From Agapanthus africanus (Eukaryota > Streptophyta > Magnoliopsida > Asparagales > Amaryllidaceae): a DNA stretch of 64,000 nucleotides. The stretch is from contig JASDDO010000024.1 in NCBI GenBank assembly GCA_030015575.1, positions 37,596,114 through 37,660,113 of the forward strand, given 5' to 3'. The notes under the pieces were generated by a model, which was given only the letters and a program-made list of their open reading frames with translations, was not told the origin of the DNA and searched no databases. Positions 1 through 9,655 of the stretch are shown piece by piece (positions within the stretch are counted from its first letter, which is position 1; every line of letters begins with the position of its first letter). A program made the translations under genes and the position numbers.

Positions 1-108
1 TGGCTCATTGCTACAACGACCCCTTTCAACGGGTCGTCCAATATCAAACCGGCAGCCTCTGTCTTTACCAGGCTGAACCAGAACTCTGATGGGCCAGCCA
101 AGAAGCCC

Positions 109-657
109 ATGAACCCTGAAATGGTCGTCCCGAGGAAGATAGCCACCTCTGCTCCTGAAGTCGTCAAGGCGGCTTCTCCTGTTAAAGAGTCGGTCTTTTC
201 AAGGCTGACCATTCCGGCTCCTGCTCCTTCTCGAGGGTTTGTCTTTGACAGACCGGACATCGCCACTCAAAAGACAACATCAGTATTTAAGAGGCTGGCA
301 CCAGCAGCGCCTCATTCGGACAGGGGGCAAGACGAAGCTGTCCCTATCGCCGAGCCAGTCCCAACGGCTCGTCACGCTCGATGTCGCCACTGGCGCCGAG
401 TAAGGAAGGCCCGGGGCAACTCCCCCTCAGGGCTAACTCCACCCGCTCTAATGGTGGAAGTTAATGTTGCTGTTCCAACTGGAAACAACTTTGAACCACT
501 AAGGAGGGTACGCAAGAACTCTCCGACTGCTGCGCTAAAGAGATCTCCTCCACCTGCGGAGAGGGTTACAGAAACAAAGTTGGAGCAGCCCCCTCAACGA
601 CTGTCCTCCAAAATTTACAAGGTCTGGCGGAGGGTTCAAGATTCCGTAATCAACTAA
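109..657 (+). CDS. T1 ORF1-like segment upstream of gag
   Basis: This is an open stretch of 182 residues, rich in Pro, Ser, Arg and Lys, with recurring S/K-V-F-x-R-L segments (three in the first 70 residues). Its C-terminal part (FEPLRRVRKNS, then SSKIYKVWRRV) matches T2 (FEPLKWVQKNA and SSRVYQ, minus strand near 27357-27510), so the block is conserved between the two elements. No catalytic motif is visible. The function is unknown; a nucleic-acid-binding or structural role for the basic C-terminus is only a guess. The coding region probably begins before base 109 and may continue from beyond the window. Confidence 0.5.
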   Translation: MNPEMVVPRKIATSAPEVVKAASPVKESVFSRLTIPAPAPSRGFVFDRPDIATQKTTSVFKRLAPAAPHSDRGQDEAVPIAEPVPTARHARCRHWRRVRKARGNSPSGLTPPALMVEVNVAVPTGNNFEPLRRVRKNSPTAALKRSPPPAERVTETKLEQPPQRLSSKIYKVWRRVQDSVIN

Positions 658-983
658 GATCACTCTCGCCAGCAGAAGAGGGTGAAAGTGCAAGAAGAAA
701 AGAACCGTCCCGTCAAACAGCAAAGGACGACAACCGCCAGGGTGCCCACTGCAACGGCCCCTTCAACTACAACGGCCCACAAGAGAAGAAGGCCGGAGAA
801 GGTCCCTATGCCTGCGGCAAATGCCAAAGGCGACAAGCCCAAACGCCCTAAGTCCGGGGGCATTGTGTCCATACTGTATACATGGCGTCGGGGAAAGAGG
901 ACAGCTATGCATCTACAGGTCATAGACCGCTTACACGGTCAATGACCAAAGCTTAGGAGCAACAACAGAAGCTCCAAGAAATT

Positions 984-1370
984 ATGAACGCGATGGCCGC
1001 ACTCACTGGGCCAAAAGAAAGCCCTGAAGCGTCCTTGGATCAACGCCAAGAACAAGAAACTGACGCTGAATTCCTTCGCCGGATATTGGAGAAGAAGGAT
1101 AAAGAGGCTGCTGAACAAGCAGCCAACATAAAGCGAATGGCCCTCCTGTTCCAGGATATGGTGGGAATGATGATCCAACAAGACCCTCCTGCTGAAGATC
1201 CTCCGATCGTCCTTGAAGACGACATGGGAGAAACGTCAAATCCTCCACCGGCTCTGTCAACAGCCAAGGAGGAGACAATCTCCAAACCTGACTTGGACGA
1301 ATATATAGCCCAACAGATACGGGTTCATCAGGCGACTGAGGCAGCCGGTCAGGTCGTAAAAACAGGATGA
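984..1370 (+). CDS. T1 gag N-terminal segment with coiled coil
   Basis: This is a 128-residue charged segment. Residues 25-55 are rich in E, K, Q and L with helical spacing and look like a coiled coil. Acidic and proline-rich stretches follow. It lies directly before the gag core and corresponds in position and character to the T2 segment on the minus strand at 26562-27242, where a similar coiled coil precedes gag. A role in capsid-protein assembly would fit known gag N-termini, but that is inference. No enzyme motif is present. Confidence 0.5.
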   Translation: MNAMAALTGPKESPEASLDQRQEQETDAEFLRRILEKKDKEAAEQAANIKRMALLFQDMVGMMIQQDPPAEDPPIVLEDDMGETSNPPPALSTAKEETISKPDLDEYIAQQIRVHQATEAAGQVVKTG

Positions 1371-1389
1371 CCATATCCGAGCCGGTACG

Positions 1390-2077
1390 ATCAGATCAAG
1401 TACCCGCCGGGCTATACAATACCGAAATTCCATGTCTATAAGGGGACGGGCAATCCCCACCAGCATGTTGCCCAGTTCAGGGCGCTTTGCGGCAACACCG
1501 GCGGTGATGATAAATTGTTGCTTCGCCAGTTCGTTGGTAGCTTATCGGATACAGCATTCGAGTGGTACTCCGAGCTCCCAAACGACTCTATCAAGACATT
1601 CGCGGAGATGGAACTGCTGTTTACCCAGCGTTTCGCAAGCGCCAGCGAACGCACCCCGATAACGGCATTGATTAATGCTAGGGTGAAGCCAGGCGAGACA
1701 TGGGTCCAATACGCGATACGGTGGCGGAACTTATGGTCAAAATGCGAACAACGCATCGAAGAGGCTCCTGCGGTAGGCATGTTTGTGGGAACCCTCGATC
1801 CGCAAGCGACCATCTCGTAATTCATGATGTTCTTCAAGCCGACTACCTTCCAGGCCCTGATTGACAAGCTAGCTCAAATGGATCAGATGGGCCATAGACC
1901 TCCCCCTCCAAAGCCGGACTCTCGAAACGAGAAGGGGAAGGGAAAAGCGATCGTTGTCGCCAATGCTCAACAACAGCCGAGCAACTTGAAGCCGGTTGTC
2001 CGTCAAAACAATATGCGTCCACACCTGTCCCTCGAGGAAAGGCTGGGGCGTCCTTACTCATTTCCCCGAGATAAAAC
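1390..2077 (+). pseudogene. T1 gag core (retrotransposon gag domain)
   Basis: The translated sequence has the signature of the plant retrotransposon gag domain: Y-KGTGNPHQHVAQF, then AFEWYSELPNDSI-TF, then LFTQRFAS, and a W-RWRNL segment. This is the structural protein that forms the virus-like particle around the element RNA in the cytoplasm. It ends exactly where the MITE begins. The coding region is not intact as a whole. Confidence 0.8.
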
Positions 2078-2438
2078 CATAGTCACATAATTCGCGAATT
2101 ATTCGCCGAATTCGCGAATAATTCGCGAATTTTTGATCAAACGAATTAATCTGCGAATTAATCGCCATTGCCGAACTGGCCGAATTATTCGCGAATAATT
2201 CATGAATTATTCCCGAATTATGTGAAAAAACAACGAATAATTCAAAAAACAGCAAATAATTCACAAAATCAAAACCTAGCATCTCATATATTAATTTATT
2301 GCTCGAAATCCTTCCCGAACATTTCCCGAACACTTACCGAATCTTTCCCGAATACCTGCCGATTTTTTCCGAATAGTTCTCCGAATCCGAATTTTCGTCC
2401 TCGCCGAATTATTCCCGAACGGCGAATTTGTGACTATG
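2078..2438. mobile_element. hAT-type MITE inserted in T1 gag
   Basis: This 361-bp AT-rich element has near-perfect terminal inverted repeats: the left end reads catagtcacataattcgc and the right end, reverse-complemented, reads catagtcacaaattcgc (one base of length difference). It is flanked by a perfect 8-bp duplication, gataaaac, at 2070-2077 and 2439-2446. An 8-bp duplication and a terminal CA are typical of the hAT superfamily. Inside are many copies of gcgaat and cgaattattcg in both directions, giving self-complementary arms. There is no transposase, so it would have moved with an enzyme supplied in trans. Its sharp ends point to a fairly recent insertion. Confidence 0.88.
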
Positions 2439-2446
2439 GATAAAAC
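2439..2446. repeat. 8-bp target-site duplication of the MITE (partner 2070-2077)
   Basis: The octamer gataaaac occurs immediately before and immediately after the MITE without a mismatch. This defines the element ends exactly. Confidence 0.9.
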
Positions 2447-3871
2447 GAGAAGATTGTTCGAGCTGGCCTTGCGCAACCGACTCATAAATCTGCCGGATCC
2501 AAGACGTCCGTCGCAGCCAAACGACGTCAATGATCCCAATTACTGTCCTTATCACCGAGTACTGGGTCATCTGATCGAGGATTGTTACGTCTTCAAAAAT
2601 TGGATTGAGGACCAGTACCAACAGGGCAAGTTCGCGTTGTCCGACAGATGGAAGGTGAATCCGCCGCAGCCTCACACCCCTAAAAAAGGGAATACGCCGG
2701 GGGCAACGTGCTCCCTTGTTGAAGAAGCTCCGTGGAGGTTGTGCTATCAGCCAAAACAAAGAGGATGCTGAATGATCTCCAGACGTGCCCGGCGATCAGG
2801 TGGAAAAACCCGTTGGAACCTCAGATCATTGAAGGGATGCTGAAGCCACCCCCAACTCCGAAGAACGGTGGTGATAGCCCGAGCACTCACAACCAGCCGT
2901 CAAAATCTTCGAAGAAGAAGAAGAAATCCAAGAAGCCTGTGAAGCCTGGCGACAAGCGCACAGACTTACAAAGACAGATTGACGCGCTGGAGGAATATAA
3001 CCAGAAAGCACGGACTCCCATCACACTCTAAGAGTTCCTCAACCACGTCTTTCAAGAGGAAGATGAGGGGGAGAGTTCGTCGGATGAATCTGAGGAATAT
3101 GTGGCGAGCTGTCATATGATTTCCCATTCGTTTACAGACGATGAGGAAACTCCTTGCACTGAAAAACTGGGGGCAGATCCTAAACCGGAACTTCTGGGGC
3201 CATCAGATGAAACAATTGACGCATTCCTCAATGAAGCTCTGTTGAAAAGTAAGGCTGATCGGGAACGCGAGACGCTCCTATTTGAAAAGTCCAAGCACCG
3301 GCGATTAGACGAGAAGGTCGAGACACTCCCGTCAAATCAAAGTACATCCATTGCGGACAAAATCAAATTCAAGACGAGGAAGAGGTTTGCTAAAGCCATG
3401 TCGATGGGGATGAAGCTGCGACCCTCTGAAGGAAACATTGCCGGCAAAGCGGAAATGCACCTTTCCTATTGCTTATATCATCGGAAGGTTTCGCACCCCA
3501 CCGAAGAGTGCAAAGCTTTCAATAAATGGTGGCAGGGATATGTCGCTCACCGGCAACATTTTAAGCGGGAAAAACGCAAAACTCGTCGGGAGCGGAAAAG
3601 TACGACCGAAGAGCTTAGAAGAACTACCGGCGACTGTCACATGGTTAACTCCGGGGAAGCGCAAGTTCTCACATTCGGGAGCAACTCTGACGAGGAAATG
3701 GAGCTTAACCCTCTCTTTAAAGAGTCCACCTCGGGAAAAGAGGAAGAGCCGATGGCCTGCGAAAATATCCGGCTGCGTAATCGTACGCTACCTGAAAAGA
3801 ATCTTGGACCCTCAAATAAAAAGGATAAGGGAAAGGAGAAGGTCTCTGAGGATATCGCCCTGGATGACTAA
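2447..3871 (+). pseudogene. T1 gag C-terminal region with two Cys-His modules
   Basis: Two zinc-knuckle-like modules of the form CX2HX4HX4C are visible: CPYHRVLGHLIEDC near 2544 and CLYHRKVSHPTEEC near 3469. The first sits in an 85-residue block that also occurs after the protease (5611-5875). A lysine-rich tract near 2910-2940 and acidic stretches near 3060-3090 and 3690-3715 lie between them. A nucleic-acid-binding nucleocapsid role is likely by position; the spacing differs from the classical CCHC knuckle. The region is not open throughout. Confidence 0.65.
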
Positions 3872-3874
3872 GTT

Positions 3875-4702
3875 GTGGAAAAGCTAACCACCAAGGACCC
3901 GCCGAAGAAAAATAAGGTGGATTACAACGTTTTAGCGCATCTGAGGAAGCTACCCTCGCAGCTCAGCATTCTTGACGACCTTTTACTATCAAAAGAGGCA
4001 AGGGATTCATTAATCAAGGCACTACAGGAGCCGGAGCAATTCCAAGATTTTCTCGCCGAAGAAAAGATGAAGGATGAATTGGAAGAAGTGCACACGGCCG
4101 ATGTCACTTTCGGTGATGAAGACCTTCTCCTAGGGACGTGCGAACACAATTGCTCCCTCTATGTCTCAGGGTATTGCCATGATATAAAGATAGGCAAAAT
4201 CTTGGTTGACAATGGGTCTTTCGTTAATCTCCTCAATGTGCGGGTGTTAAAGGAAATCTGCATGAGCGTCCGACACCTTGCTCGGGACAAGACCACCATC
4301 TCCGGGTTCGACTCCCAATCATCAAGAACTCTTGGATCTGTGATACTGACGCTACGCTTTGGGTTACTCATCACGGACATTAAGTTCCATGTCATAGACG
4401 CCAAGACATGCTACAATGCTCTGCTCGGCCGACCATGGTTACACGAGTACAACATCATCCCTTCTACACAGCATCAGTGTATGAAATATTTTAAGGATGG
4501 TCTCGAGTATACCATGACGGGAGAACTGAACCCGTTCTCCGTGAACGAGGTCTGCAAATATGAAGATGCCAAATACTTCTTACCGGATTTCGAAGACACG
4601 GAGAGGTGTCACAAGCCGGAAAACAAGGCTAACGCTACTATCCCTGTCTTCGGGAGTGATACCGAGGAGGAAGAGGAGATGGTTTATTCGGGTCCGCCCT
4701 AA
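3875..4702 (+). CDS. T1 aspartic protease region
   Basis: This 275-residue segment carries a retropepsin-like fold: a strand-turn block around 4200-4230 (ILVDN then LLNVRVL), the downstream IKFHVIDAKTCYNALLGRPWL block at about 4380-4440, which is typical of plant Ty3/gypsy proteases, and the trailing HQCMKYF. It would cut the Gag-Pol polyprotein inside the particle. The C-terminus ends in an acidic stretch beginning with FGSDTEEEEE, a motif that recurs in this element and in T2. Confidence 0.75.
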   Translation: MEKLTTKDPPKKNKVDYNVLAHLRKLPSQLSILDDLLLSKEARDSLIKALQEPEQFQDFLAEEKMKDELEEVHTADVTFGDEDLLLGTCEHNCSLYVSGYCHDIKIGKILVDNGSFVNLLNVRVLKEICMSVRHLARDKTTISGFDSQSSRTLGSVILTLRFGLLITDIKFHVIDAKTCYNALLGRPWLHEYNIIPSTQHQCMKYFKDGLEYTMTGELNPFSVNEVCKYEDAKYFLPDFEDTERCHKPENKANATIPVFGSDTEEEEEMVYSGPP

Positions 4703-4729
4703 TACAACAAGCCAGGACCATCCGTTCCT

Positions 4730-5605
4730 ATGTTGATCTTTGGTAGCGACTCGGAAGATGAGGTCCATGCTGTATTCTCTGCTCGGCCTTCAATACAAAC
4801 ACCCGCTGACGAAGAGCAAAGTCTACAAGTCGCCATGGTTCCACTTAAACATCATAAAGAACTGGATGCGCTCAATACCTACAGTGTAGAGGAGCTGCGG
4901 ACGTTTTATGTCCCTCTCAGGCGAGAAGGCGAAAAGGCAATTCTATTCTACCGCTCTGAAGAAACCAAAGTGGAGAAAGAAATCTGGCACGGCGCGGATC
5001 CTACGCTTGACAGGCTTCAGCCCATCCGTCTGCCCAGATATTATACAGAAGGCTTGAAGAGGCTGTTGAAGTGCCAGGGGATATCCTTCAAACAGACCGT
5101 TCAAAAAGCCAAATTCTATGACAGGGTCTGGAACGTCCCCGGAACTCAACACAAGTTTCCTAGTGGGAGGATGGAAACAATCGGACTTGGATACATTCGG
5201 TCCAAGAAACGAGAGCTACTCCGTGACAGTTACGTCGTGCATGACTTCAATGAAGAAGCGGATGCTCAATGGGAGGACGCTAATCCTGAACCAGTAAAAG
5301 TTCCTGATGCAAAAGTGCCCAATCCATCGTTCGAAGAACAAATGAACAGGCTTATAAGGGAAGCTGGTCAAAAAGTCCGAGACGACCACAACCGCGAAAT
5401 GGCCATCTATGAGAAAGCCAAAACGCAACGCCTCCTCCAACAGGCCGCGAAAGATGAAAGTGTCGCTCCCTGTCGACCTGTAATAAAAAAGGCTCGACCC
5501 AGAGACAGAAACAAATCAAAAAGCGAAAAGGCGCTCGACAGCAACAAAGCGGGACTAAAAAGCCACGCAAGCGGGAATCGAGTGGTCCAGATCTGTCCCT
5601 TGTAA
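4730..5605 (+). CDS. T1 protease-RT linker with an unnamed conserved domain
   Basis: These 291 residues contain a block (about 4855-5205) that aligns with T2 (minus strand about 23545-23905). Shared features are ELDAL, TFYVPxRxxGxKxILFYRS, a RYY motif, a KC-containing helix, AKFYxRxW, GR and G-GYI. It lies between protease and RT in both elements. I do not recognise a named domain. The conservation across two diverged families argues for a real function. After it comes a basic, coiled-coil-like tail at about 5330-5600. An FGSD-type acidic motif opens the segment near 4735. Confidence 0.55.
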   Translation: MLIFGSDSEDEVHAVFSARPSIQTPADEEQSLQVAMVPLKHHKELDALNTYSVEELRTFYVPLRREGEKAILFYRSEETKVEKEIWHGADPTLDRLQPIRLPRYYTEGLKRLLKCQGISFKQTVQKAKFYDRVWNVPGTQHKFPSGRMETIGLGYIRSKKRELLRDSYVVHDFNEEADAQWEDANPEPVKVPDAKVPNPSFEEQMNRLIREAGQKVRDDHNREMAIYEKAKTQRLLQQAAKDESVAPCRPVIKKARPRDRNKSKSEKALDSNKAGLKSHASGNRVVQICPL

Positions 5606-5610
5606 AGAAG

Positions 5611-7467
5611 ATGAGTCGAGCATACTCTTTTCCTCAGGACAAGACGAAGAAGATACTTGACCGAGCTATAAAATACCAGATGCTTACACTGCCGGAGTCT
5701 AAACACCCCGAACAAGAAGGCGAAGTCTCACACCCAAACTATTGCTCTTATCACCGAGTAATAGCGCACCCTCTCGAAGACTGCTTCACCTTCAAGAACT
5801 GGATTGAAGATCTGTATCAGCTCGGCAAGTTCGATCTATCTGACAGTTGGAGGGTAACGCCGCCACAGAAGCACGAACCCAAAGCCACGAAAGCAGAACC
5901 AGACCCATATCGGTCTTCGAAGCGAGCTCATACCTGTCACATGATAACAATATCAAAAGAAGAGCCTGAGAATATGGATGACCTTCCCTGGTGCTTCGAA
6001 AACAACAACAATGAGGTGATCTCAGAATTTCTACCAGCACCGAAAGAGCTGGAGGATGGAATACATACTACCGCAGATAACCTCAAGAAAATTGAGTTGG
6101 GGACAACGAATGACCCACGAACGACATTCGTTAGCGAGCTGCTATCTGACGAAAGGGTGGCTGCGTTAAAAGACGTGCTTGTGCAGCATAGAGATTGCTT
6201 CGCATGGAACTATTCCGAAATGCCGGGAATAGATCCAGAAATTACTGTGCATAAATTGGCGATATCTCCGGATGTCAAGCCGGTCAAACAAGCGCCAAGA
6301 AGAATGCGGCTCGAGCTTGAGATGAGTATCAATGCCGAGGTCAAGAAGCTAATCAACTCTGGCTTTATCCAGGAGGTTCAATATCCTGAATGGATCGCCA
6401 ACATCGTCCCGGTGATGAAGAAAAATGGGATAGTGCGCATATGCGTGGACTTCCAGGATCTCAATAAAGCTTTCCCGAAGGACGATTTCCCAGTGCCAGT
6501 CACCGAACTGATGATAGACAATACGTCCACTCACGAGGTTTTCTCCTTCATGGATGGCTCATCAGGGTATAATCAGATAAAGATGCATCCCGAAGCCCAG
6601 AAGCAAACCGCTTTCCGGACCCCTTTGGGCATATTCTGCTACAAGGTGATGCCTTTCGGTCTAAAGAACGCCGGTGCCACCTATCAGAGGGCCATGACGA
6701 AGATCTTCAATGACCTCATACATGAAATCGTCGAATGCTATATCGACGACCTCGTGGTTAAAAGCAAATCATACGAGGAGCACTTAGAGCATCTGAAGAC
6801 CGTATTTCAACGCCTTCGACAATACAACTTGAAGATGAATCCTCTCAAGTGCGCATTCGGAGTTTCCTCAGGCAAATTCCTAGGATTCATCATCCGACAC
6901 CGAGGTATCGAAATAGATCCGTCGAAGATCAAGGCGATCATAGAAATTCCTCCGCCAAGAATTCTCAAACAGCTGCGGTCTCTCCAAGGGAAGCTCGCGT
7001 ATATACGGCGATTTATAGCCAACCTTTTAGGAAAGTGCCGTCCTTACAGCCACCTGATGAAGAAGGGAACCCCGTTCGTCTGGGATCACAAATGCCAAGG
7101 CGCACTGGACGAGATCAAGCAATACCTGCAGAACCCGCCGGTGTTAGCTGCTCCAGTCAAGGGAAAGCCTCTTATTCTTTATACCACAGCCCTCGAAGGT
7201 TCCTTAGGCGCATTATGGGCACAAGAGAATGACCAAGGGAGGGAGAGAGCGCTCTACTATTTAAGTCAAGTTCTTCTGGGGGCAGAAAGCAACTACTCCT
7301 CCATTGAAAAGCACTGCCTGGCGTTGATCTTCGCGATAACAAAGCTCAGGCACTACGCGTTGGCGCATGAAGTCCGTCTCATTTCGAAGGTAGACCCTCT
7401 TAAATATTTAATGTCGAAGGCCATACCGACTGGTCGACTCGCTAAATGGGCCTTGCTCTTGATGTAG
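5611..7467 (+). CDS. T1 duplicated Cys-His module, reverse transcriptase and RNase H
   Basis: This is an open frame of 618 residues. Residues 1-90 repeat the YSFPxDKT plus CX2HX4HX4C block seen at about 2430-2771 (here CSYHRVIAHPLEDC). RT follows at about 6290-7130, with VRICVDFQDLNKA, FMDGSSGYNQI, the KVMPFGLKNAGATYQR block and the catalytic YIDD box at about 6740, then LKCAFGVSSGKFLGFI. The connection domain and RNase H follow at about 7150-7467 (LILYTTALEGSLGALW, then ISKVDPLKYL). The enzyme copies element RNA into DNA inside the particle. The sequence clearly belongs to the Tat lineage and is about two-thirds identical to T2 by eye. Confidence 0.85.
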   Translation: MSRAYSFPQDKTKKILDRAIKYQMLTLPESKHPEQEGEVSHPNYCSYHRVIAHPLEDCFTFKNWIEDLYQLGKFDLSDSWRVTPPQKHEPKATKAEPDPYRSSKRAHTCHMITISKEEPENMDDLPWCFENNNNEVISEFLPAPKELEDGIHTTADNLKKIELGTTNDPRTTFVSELLSDERVAALKDVLVQHRDCFAWNYSEMPGIDPEITVHKLAISPDVKPVKQAPRRMRLELEMSINAEVKKLINSGFIQEVQYPEWIANIVPVMKKNGIVRICVDFQDLNKAFPKDDFPVPVTELMIDNTSTHEVFSFMDGSSGYNQIKMHPEAQKQTAFRTPLGIFCYKVMPFGLKNAGATYQRAMTKIFNDLIHEIVECYIDDLVVKSKSYEEHLEHLKTVFQRLRQYNLKMNPLKCAFGVSSGKFLGFIIRHRGIEIDPSKIKAIIEIPPPRILKQLRSLQGKLAYIRRFIANLLGKCRPYSHLMKKGTPFVWDHKCQGALDEIKQYLQNPPVLAAPVKGKPLILYTTALEGSLGALWAQENDQGRERALYYLSQVLLGAESNYSSIEKHCLALIFAITKLRHYALAHEVRLISKVDPLKYLMSKAIPTGRLAKWALLLM

Positions 7468-7497
7468 TTCTCGATAACATATCAACCTCTCAAGGCA

Positions 7498-8175
7498 ATG
7501 AAAGGCCAGGCCATCGCCGACTTCCTCGTTGAGCATCCGATACCTGCCGATTCTCCTCTGAATTGCGATCTGCCAGACGAACATGCGTTTGACGCGATCG
7601 ACGGTGGTGATACCCGATGGGAGCTTTATTTCGATGGAGCATCCTCCATGAAGAAGCGCAAACAAAGCACCCCTATAATCAAATCGGGGGTAGGCCTCAT
7701 CTTCGTAACTCTACAAGGAGGGATAATGCGCTTTGCTTTCTCCTTAACAGAGCCGAGGACGAACAATGAAGCCGAATATGAAGCTTTGATAGCAGGCCTC
7801 GAGATCGCCATTGATATGGGAATTGAAAACCTCCTCATATATGGAGATTCTCAACTGGTCATTAGTCAAGTAAACGACGACTACCAGACGTGCAAGCCAG
7901 AACTGGTGAAGTACAGCGAAAAGGTGCAACAACTGTTGACCCAAATTCCTTCCTACAGTTTGGAAAACATACCGCGTGCAGAGAATAGCAAGGCGGACGC
8001 GTTAGCCAAGCTCTCTAAGGAACTGGCTGATGAGAACCTCGATAACGTCAGAATCGTGGTACAAAGCCGTCGGGTGCTTGCCCCCGCAGAAATATCTCCA
8101 GAATCATCCGAAGAAAAGGGACCGACTGGGCAAATGGCTATGCAAGTAAAAGATCAGGGAAAGGCTGAGGATTGA
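7498..8175 (+). CDS. T1 second (archaeal-type) RNase H
   Basis: The signature is WELYFDGASS near 7620, then the SGVGLIFV strand, LTEPRTNNEAEYEALIAGL with its acidic residue at about 7770, YGDSQLVISQV at about 7840, and the closing NSKADALAKLS at about 7985. This is the archaeal-type RNase H that Tat elements carry in addition to the ordinary one. It is thought to help remove the RNA strand during reverse transcription. It sits between RNase H and integrase, as expected. Confidence 0.85.
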   Translation: MKGQAIADFLVEHPIPADSPLNCDLPDEHAFDAIDGGDTRWELYFDGASSMKKRKQSTPIIKSGVGLIFVTLQGGIMRFAFSLTEPRTNNEAEYEALIAGLEIAIDMGIENLLIYGDSQLVISQVNDDYQTCKPELVKYSEKVQQLLTQIPSYSLENIPRAENSKADALAKLSKELADENLDNVRIVVQSRRVLAPAEISPESSEEKGPTGQMAMQVKDQGKAED

Positions 8176-8244
8176 AGAGAAGTCTTTGTAGACTACTTCA
8201 AATCCAATCGAACGCCTGAAGATGCGTCCTCAAGACATCAGCTC

Positions 8245-9423
8245 ATGAAACGAGCTCTGTCTTTCGCCTTCGTCAATGATACTCTGTACAAGAGGTCATT
8301 TGATTCTCTGTGGTTGAGATGCCTGGGACCCGACGAAGCGAAAAGAGTCGTTCAGGAAGTTCATGACGGACTCTGCGGTTCTCACCAAGCAGGCCCGAAA
8401 ATGAAATTGAAAATTAAACGGACGGGTTACTACTGGCCCACGATGATTCAGGACTGCCTCGAATATGCGAAGCAATGCCACTCATGCCAGATTCATGGGG
8501 ACTTTATCCATCAGCACCCAAATCTTCTACATCCAACAGTGGCTAGCTGGCCATTCGAAATGTGGGGGACTGACATAATCGGCTCTATCGAACCAGCATC
8601 GTCCAGGGGACATTGATTCATTTTGGCGACGACTGACTACTTCTCCAAATGGGCAGAAGCAGTACCGCCGAGGGAAGTGAAGACGGAGAATATCCACCAT
8701 TTCTTCAAGACGCACGTCACTTACCGGTTTGGAACTCCGCGACGGATCATCTCCGATAACGGGCCAGCCTATAGAAGCCACGAGATCAGTCGCTTCGCGC
8801 AGCGGCATAATATAGACTGGAGATATTCCTTGGTTTATAATCCGCGAGCTAATGGTCTAGCCGAGGCCTTCAACAAGACCTTGACAAAGATCATGAAGAA
8901 GACGGTGTCCCGAAATAAGAAGGACTGGCACGAGAGACTGCAAGAAGCTCTCTGGGCATATCGAACTACGTTCAAGACGGCCACGAACACAACGCCATAT
9001 GCGTTGGTATTCGGTACCGAAGCAGTACTTCCGCTCGAAATAGAGTTACCCTCTTTACGAGTGGCAGTCCACTACGAGCTGACGGACGAAGAAAATGCTC
9101 ACCTTCGGCTTGAGGAGCTTGATGCCTTTGATGAAACACGGCTCATAGCGCAACAAAATCTGGAGGCCTATAAAGCAAATATGACGCGCTCATATGAAAG
9201 ATTGACTAGGCCGAGGACATTCCGCCAAGGCGAACTCGTGCTAGTGGTCAAAAGGCCTATGATCCCCAATCGCGCCAAGCGGGGAAAATTCGAGCCGAAC
9301 TATGAAGGCCCGTACATAATAGACAAGGTCTACCAGGGTAGAGCCTATCTACTCATGGATATGCACGGTGAAAGGCCTTTCAGGCCAATAAACGGTCGCT
9401 TCCTAAAGAAATACTACGCTTAA
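8245..9423 (+). pseudogene. T1 integrase
   Basis: The order is an N-terminal H2C2 zinc-binding domain (GSHQAGPKMK, YYWPTM, CHSCQIHGD; about 8380-8500), a DDE core (GTDIIGSIEP; ATTDYFSKWAEAVP; RIISDNGPAY; NGLAEAFNKT; about 8560-8900) and a C-terminal domain ending in GERPFRPINGRFLKKYYA at about 9370-9420. It joins the DNA copy to host DNA in the nucleus. It lacks a chromodomain, in line with a non-chromovirus. The domain order is complete, but the frame is broken. Confidence 0.82.
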
Positions 9424-9655
9424 TGAGTCACAGCCTAGGTCAATGGTAGATGACGACGACTATGTCCGCTCGCTATCTTCCTAAGCCTGAACTCTATAAG
9501 TAGTAGCTGACCTTTTTCACCACGGACCGAAACTTCCTTAAACTAATAACGGACCGAAACGTCCTTAAACTAATGACGGACCACTATGTCCTAAAACTAG
9601 TTTTTGACCGAGATGTCGATAAACTACGGTGGATTGAAACATCACAGAGCCGATA
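9424..9655 (+). repeat. T1 3' region: GGACCGAAACGTCC monomers
   Basis: Two to three copies of a roughly 31-bp unit (ggaccgaaacgtccttaaac with spacer) begin about 100 bases after the integrase stop. The same monomer with a 47-bp period occurs in the LTR-like region at 35510-35650. No coding sense is visible. Confidence 0.6.

Noticed and set aside
2168-2443. 91-residue frame inside the MITE
   Set aside because: Repetitive Asn/Ser/Pro product of cgaattattc repeats; MITEs carry no gene.
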